The translations under genes and the position numbers were made by a program. DNA of 64,000 nucleotides from JBEKYD01 sp052148435 (GTDB taxonomy: Bacteria; Acidobacteriota; Terriglobia; Bryobacterales; Bryobacteraceae), in assembly GCA_052148435.1 (NCBI GenBank), contig JBKQIF010000031.1, forward strand, positions 62,001 through 126,000, written 5' to 3'. The notes beneath the pieces are model-generated. The model searched no databases. It saw nothing but the letters and a program-made list of their open reading frames with translations, and had not been told where the DNA came from. Shown piece by piece: positions 60,260 to 64,000 of this stretch; within the stretch, counting starts at the first letter, position 1; the number at the start of each line of letters is the position of its first letter.

Positions 60260-61175
60260 CGCCCCAGGCAGCATGGCGGGCCTGCCGGAAGGCGGCGGGG
60301 TCGCGGCGGGTTACGTTGCGCGACTGGATGCCGGCAGGGGTGCATTGCACGATCCGGATCAAGCCGGGATGGTGTTCGGGCCGGCGAAGAATTCGCGCCG
60401 CAGGTAGTTCCACCGCCCGGCGCGCCACGGCTACGTAGCTGAATTTTTCGTCTTCGTAGTTGAGGCCGGCGTCCTTCAAACGGCGATGCAGCGACGAACG
60501 TTCGACGCGGGCGGCGAAATGGCACCAATCGGGAGCCTCAATAGGACAGGGGCCTGAGCCGGGACAAGGAGCAAGCATGGCTGCTCCACGCTCGAGCAAG
60601 GCAGTGCGCATGGCGGCGATGGCGGCGAATCCGCGGGGCGTGCCCGGCTCGATCAGCACCAGAGCCGTGCGGGCCGCTTCCCACAATCGCCAGAGCGGGT
60701 CGGGATCCATCTCGCTCACCGAGTACGCGGCGATCACCAGATCGTGAGGCGGCAGATCCTTCATGCGGCCGAGGTCCCCGGACAGGCGCGCGGCGCCGGG
60801 CAGCCACTCCTCGGCGGCGCGGGCGAAATCGCGGTCGCGCTCCAACATGGTGAGTGCGGCATCGGGAAACCAGGCGCGCGCCGCCAGGGAGGCCGCGCCG
60901 GTGCCCGCCCCGATATCGAGTACGCTGGCGGGAAGCGGATCTCCAAGCCGGCGGCGCACCTCGGCCAACACGTGAAAGGCAGCCGCATAAGTCGCCGGCA
61001 TGCGGGTTACCAGATAGGCCGCGGTGCGATGCTCAGCCGGTATTTGGGCCAGGTCGTGCGGGCGATGGTCGCGATAGGCGTCCGACAGCAACTGCGCGGC
61101 GCGCGCCAGCGGGGCGAAACCGGCCGCTTCGGCGCGGGACTCGATGGACCGGCGAACGGGGTCGGGTAACTGCAC
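60243..61175 (-). CDS. Rsm22-like small-subunit rRNA methyltransferase
   Basis: 310-aa SAM-dependent methyltransferase of the Rsm22 family (mitochondrial/bacterial small-ribosomal-subunit associated). SAM motif ASVLDIGAGTGAASLAA (about 83-100), acidic loop LERDRDF, YSVSEM, and the C-terminal cysteine-rich PCPGSGPCPIEAPDWCHF (about 200-220), which in the family binds an Fe-S or zinc centre. The 3' third exists again as a fragment at 57486-57820. Confidence 0.88.
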   Translation of the reverse strand: MQLPDPVRRSIESRAEAAGFAPLARAAQLLSDAYRDHRPHDLAQIPAEHRTAAYLVTRMPATYAAAFHVLAEVRRRLGDPLPASVLDIGAGTGAASLAARAWFPDAALTMLERDRDFARAAEEWLPGAARLSGDLGRMKDLPPHDLVIAAYSVSEMDPDPLWRLWEAARTALVLIEPGTPRGFAAIAAMRTALLERGAAMLAPCPGSGPCPIEAPDWCHFAARVERSSLHRRLKDAGLNYEDEKFSYVAVARRAVELPAARILRRPEHHPGLIRIVQCTPAGIQSRNVTRRDPAAFRQARHAAWGDEGTE

Positions 61176-61196
61176 AGGATCCAGGCCGGACCTTCC

Positions 61197-61544
61197 CTAC
61201 CGGGACGCCTCGCAGGCGGTCCAAACGCTGTGACTGGTAACTTTGAGAACACCCTCTCGGTTGAACGGCTCTTTGGCGATCAGCGCCTCGGCCTCGGCCC
61301 AATCCTTGGTTGCGAACAACATGGCGGCCGAACGGCCATCGGCCATGGGGCCGGCGGAGATCACCTTGCCGGATTTCAACAGCTCCAGCACATAGGCAAA
61401 ATGCTCGCTTTGGAAGTCCGCGCTTTTGGCCGCGTTGGCGAACTCAAAAAAGACCAGGGTGCGTTGCGGGCATCGCATGCCTGGCGGAGGCCACGGCCCT
61501 TGGGCAAAGGCAACGATGGCCACAAATAACAAGAGTTTCCGCAT
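61197..61544 (-). CDS. Exported YciI-like protein
   Basis: 115 aa. Begins with an export signal (MRKLLLFVAIVAFAQG), unusual for the cytosolic YciI family, then the YCII pattern: FEFANAAKSADFQSEHFAYVLELLKSGKVISAGPMADGRSAAMLFATKDWAEAEALIAKEPFNREGV. Conserved His/Asp of the ferredoxin-like fold (EHFAYV; GPM) are visible. Enzymatic role unknown. Confidence 0.78.
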   Translation of the reverse strand: MRKLLLFVAIVAFAQGPWPPPGMRCPQRTLVFFEFANAAKSADFQSEHFAYVLELLKSGKVISAGPMADGRSAAMLFATKDWAEAEALIAKEPFNREGVLKVTSHSVWTACEASR

Positions 61545-61715
61545 GCTCCGATGGTAACGCAGCCCCTTTTTGGGGAATCACCGGCGCCATTCCCGCCGGG
61601 AGCCAGATCCATCTCCCCGACAGTAGCGGCCTGCGGCATAATGCAGAGGTGCGATGGTTCCCGCCGAAATTCACGATTCGTTTGGCGCTCCTGGCCGGTT
61701 TTTCGGGGGACTTGC

Positions 61716-62516
61716 ATGATCCCGATCGGTTCCAGCGGAGGGATGCTCGGGTGGGAGGGACGCATGCATATTGACAAACCGGCCAATCAACCGGTGGCCA
61801 CGGCCGTATTTCGCGCCAAGCGCGCTTTGAGCGGCAGGTTTTCGTTCGGCCTGTCCTTCGAGTGCCGGCCGGGGACGGCGGGGACGGCCGCGGTCACCTG
61901 GTGCGGGGCGCGCGGCATGGTAGTGCTGAACGGCCTGCGCTGGCACGCGCGAAGCCTGCGGCTGCCGGCTCACATCGGTACGGCGGACCGCTTCGCGCTC
62001 CAGGTTCAGGCCAACGTCTGGTTGAAGATCTCGCTTTCGTTTCACAGCCAAGACGCCAGCGAGGAAGACTTCGAGATCGAGACCGGCGCCGACCCTGCCG
62101 CGGCGCCAACCGAATGCGCGGACGGAACCGGTTGTGAGGACTCGGCCCCCGGCGAGGACACGCTGGCGGCGGGCTATCTGCCGGTGCCGGCGAAGCGGCG
62201 GCAGCCGCTGTTTCTGGTTCGCGCGGTGCGGCCCCGCGGGGAAGCGGCGGTGATGAACCTGGCGCTGCGCCGGCCGGCCGGCGCGGCGGCGGCGCGCCAG
62301 GTGCTGGTGCGGGTAACGGCGGGCGACGAACGGCGGCTGGTCATCATCCAGGCCGGCCGAGCCGAAAACAGCGTCAGCTTCCGTTTGCGTCCCTCCGCGG
62401 CCCGGGACGCCTGGCCGGTCACGATCGAGGCGGAAAGCGCGGTGGAGTGGTCGGGCGCGGTCCGGCGCGGCTTCGACGAAGTCGTGCTGCCGGCGTACTC
62501 GCTGGAAGAAGTGTAG
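61716..62516 (+). CDS. Hypothetical protein
   Basis: About 266 aa from ATG 61716 (ATGs at 61743 and 61764 are alternatives). Beta-strand-rich sequence (ALSGRFSFGLSFECRPGTAGT, GRFSF-like alternation; LVIIQAGRAENSVSFRLRP), with an acidic Cys-containing insert (EIETGADPAAAPTECADGTGCEDSAPGED, about 125-150). Not recognised. The end carries no membrane anchor. Tightly followed by the peptidase gene (37 bases). Confidence 0.55.
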   Translation: MIPIGSSGGMLGWEGRMHIDKPANQPVATAVFRAKRALSGRFSFGLSFECRPGTAGTAAVTWCGARGMVVLNGLRWHARSLRLPAHIGTADRFALQVQANVWLKISLSFHSQDASEEDFEIETGADPAAAPTECADGTGCEDSAPGEDTLAAGYLPVPAKRRQPLFLVRAVRPRGEAAVMNLALRRPAGAAAARQVLVRVTAGDERRLVIIQAGRAENSVSFRLRPSAARDAWPVTIEAESAVEWSGAVRRGFDEVVLPAYSLEEV

Positions 62517-62553
62517 GGCAAGTTATCAATTGTTAAGAGACGCGCTTGCCGCC

Positions 62554-64000
62554 ATGAACTATACTGCCGAAACTGCGCCCGCGCCGCCGGTTGCGCGCGT
62601 CGATCCGCATGCGGAAACGCGTCACGGCGAAATCGTCCGCGACGACTACTACTGGTTGCGCCAAAAGACCGACCCGGAGGTAATCCGCTACCTGGAAGCT
62701 GAAAACGCCTTTACGGAAGCCATGACCGCCGGGCTCGAACCGCTGGCGGAGTCGCTCTACGGGGAAATGCTGGGACGCATGAAACAGACGGACTTGAGCG
62801 TGCCCATACGCCGCGGCAATTATCTTTATTACGCGCGCACCGAAGAAGGCAAGCAGTACGCCATTCAGTGCCGCCGCGAGCGCGACATGGAAGCGCCCGA
62901 GGAGATCCTGATGGACCCCAACGAGCTGGCCAAAACGCACCAATTCGTGGGCCTGGGCGCGATGGCCATCAGCGACGACGACGCTCTGCTGGCGTATTCG
63001 GTGGATTTTACCGGCTTCCGCCAATACACCCTGTACGTGAAGGACCTCGGCACCGGCGTCACCCTGCCCGATACTTTCGAACGCGTGACCGGGGTGGAGT
63101 GGGCTGCCGACAACCGCACTCTGTTCGCGACCACGGAAGACGCCGTTACCAAGCGGCCCGACAAGCTGTGGCGTCATACCCTGGGCACGGACCAATTCGA
63201 ACTGGTGTACGAAGAAACCGACGAGCTGTACGATATCGACCTGGCCAAGACGCGCGACAAGCGGTATTTGCTGGTGGGCGTGGAATCCAAGGACACGACC
63301 GAGTGGCGCTACCTGGCCGCCGATCGCTGGGACGAGGAATTCCGCATTTTCCTGCCGCGCGAAACCGGCCACCGCTACTATATCGACCACCGCGAGGACC
63401 TGTTCTACATCCGCACCAACCGGCCCGGAGTGAACTTCGCGGTGATGACGGCGCCCGAGCAAGACCCGCGCCCCGAGCGCTGGCAAACGTTCCTGGCGCA
63501 CCAGCCTGGCGCGCTGCTGGCGGAAATCGACCTGTTTCGCGATTTCGCGGTTTCGATCGAAAAATCGGACGCCGTGAACCGATTCCGCATTTACCATTTC
63601 GCCGCCTCGCGTTGGACCGAGGTTGAATTCTCCGAGCCAGCTTACCTGGCCTCGCCCGGCGGCACGCCGGAGTTTACTTCCCAGACCTACCGCTACGAAT
63701 ACCAGAGCCCGGCGACTCCGCCCGGCGTTTACGATTACGACGTTGGCAGCGGCCAATCCACGCTGCTCAAACGGCAGGAAGTGCTGGGCGGATACGACCC
63801 CGCCGAATACGCCACCGGGCGGCTGTGGGCCACGGCGCGGGATGGCGCGCGCATACCGGTTTCGATCGTCTACCGGAAAAGCCGGCCCCGGGACCTTCAC
63901 GGGCCGCTGCTTCTCTATGGCTACGGCTCGTACGGCATCGGCATGCCGGCGGCTTTTTCCAGCGCGCGGCTGAGCCTGCTCGACCGCGGCGTGGCCTATG
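62554..64000 (+). CDS. Prolyl oligopeptidase family serine peptidase (oligopeptidase B-like), cut by window
   Basis: S9A serine peptidase, 482 codons before the right edge of about 690-700 expected. Signatures: VDPHAETRHGEIVRDDYYWLR (N-terminus), YLEAENAFTEAM, RRGNYLYYARTEEGKQYA, then the beta-propeller (about 100-400), and the start of the hydrolase domain (VSIVYRK, LLLYGYGSYGIG). The catalytic Ser/Asp/His lie beyond the edge. Start ATG 62554. Oligopeptidase B cuts peptides after Arg/Lys. Confidence 0.88.
   Translation, partial: MNYTAETAPAPPVARVDPHAETRHGEIVRDDYYWLRQKTDPEVIRYLEAENAFTEAMTAGLEPLAESLYGEMLGRMKQTDLSVPIRRGNYLYYARTEEGKQYAIQCRRERDMEAPEEILMDPNELAKTHQFVGLGAMAISDDDALLAYSVDFTGFRQYTLYVKDLGTGVTLPDTFERVTGVEWAADNRTLFATTEDAVTKRPDKLWRHTLGTDQFELVYEETDELYDIDLAKTRDKRYLLVGVESKDTTEWRYLAADRWDEEFRIFLPRETGHRYYIDHREDLFYIRTNRPGVNFAVMTAPEQDPRPERWQTFLAHQPGALLAEIDLFRDFAVSIEKSDAVNRFRIYHFAASRWTEVEFSEPAYLASPGGTPEFTSQTYRYEYQSPATPPGVYDYDVGSGQSTLLKRQEVLGGYDPAEYATGRLWATARDGARIPVSIVYRKSRPRDLHGPLLLYGYGSYGIGMPAAFSSARLSLLDRGVAY

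Noticed and set aside
62533..63900. 455-codon minus-strand frame
   Set aside because: Antisense to the prolyl oligopeptidase gene, whose plus frame matches the family throughout.
1..64000. tRNA, rRNA and integrase/transposase genes
   Set aside because: None found by eye; cloverleaf and catalytic motifs were not seen in any intergenic region.

Overview
The window is GC-rich chromosomal DNA from what looks like an acidobacterium of the Solibacter/Bryobacter group. The pointers are two very large FtsX-type ADOP permeases, an exported protein with a Solibacter-type (TIGR03437-like) repeat domain, a DUF4252 gene behind a sigma/anti-sigma pair, a GH106-like rhamnosidase, and several families of short palindromic repeats between genes. 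This is inference from family knowledge; no rRNA or tRNA gene was seen, so placement stays at phylum/class level.

Layout. 0-7.8 kb: enoyl-CoA hydratase (cut by the left edge), a multi-spanning membrane protein, then a tight run of mazG, a GNAT acyltransferase, an N-succinylamino-acid racemase/o-succinylbenzoate synthase, an MFS transporter and a short-chain dehydrogenase. 7.8-15.6 kb: exported TIGR03437-like protein, MrfA/YprA-type helicase, small exported protein, frameshifted ADOP permease. 15.6-20.6 kb: exported protein with a caspase-like His/Cys signature, a membrane protein, a LysE-type exporter. 20.6-25.3 kb: lpd-lipB-E2 operon of a 2-oxo-acid dehydrogenase complex, and a divergent POTRA protein. 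25.3-28.0 kb: accessory patch with a T5orf172-Sel1 fusion, a ParDE-like toxin-antitoxin pair and a small exported protein.

28-34.4 kb: ParA-like ATPase, class II DAHP synthase, sugar/ureide-type permease, P-loop kinase, 5'-nucleotidase, arabinose-5-phosphate isomerase. 34.4-38.8 kb: palindromic repeats, OsmC, a YefM/RelE-like pair, prmA, a DapA-family lyase, an ABM-domain protein and a BrnT-like toxin-antitoxin pair. 38.8-43.1 kb: iron-containing alcohol dehydrogenase, intact ADOP permease, tandem-ACT protein. 43.3-49.7 kb: two adjacent TolC-type outer-membrane proteins, then a four-gene overlapping operon (exported protein, ECF sigma factor, anti-sigma-like protein, DUF4252). 49.8-55.4 kb: GH106-like rhamnosidase opposite rhamnose mutarotase, STAS protein, zapA, zapB-like, rplT, rpmI. 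55.5-64 kb: two zinc-ribbon AIM24-like proteins, then an exported TPR protein and its paralogue lying between a full-length Rsm22-like methyltransferase and a detached copy of that gene's 3' end, a YciI-like protein, an unknown protein, and a prolyl oligopeptidase cut by the right edge.

Clearest functional groupings: the acyltransferase/racemase pair (possible D-to-L amino acid conversion or menaquinone synthesis), lpd-lipB-E2 (lipoate-dependent dehydrogenase), rhamnosidase plus mutarotase (rhamnose use), and sigma/anti-sigma/DUF4252. Most other neighbours look unrelated. Three type II toxin-antitoxin pairs sit in patches of less GC-rich, gene-poor DNA.
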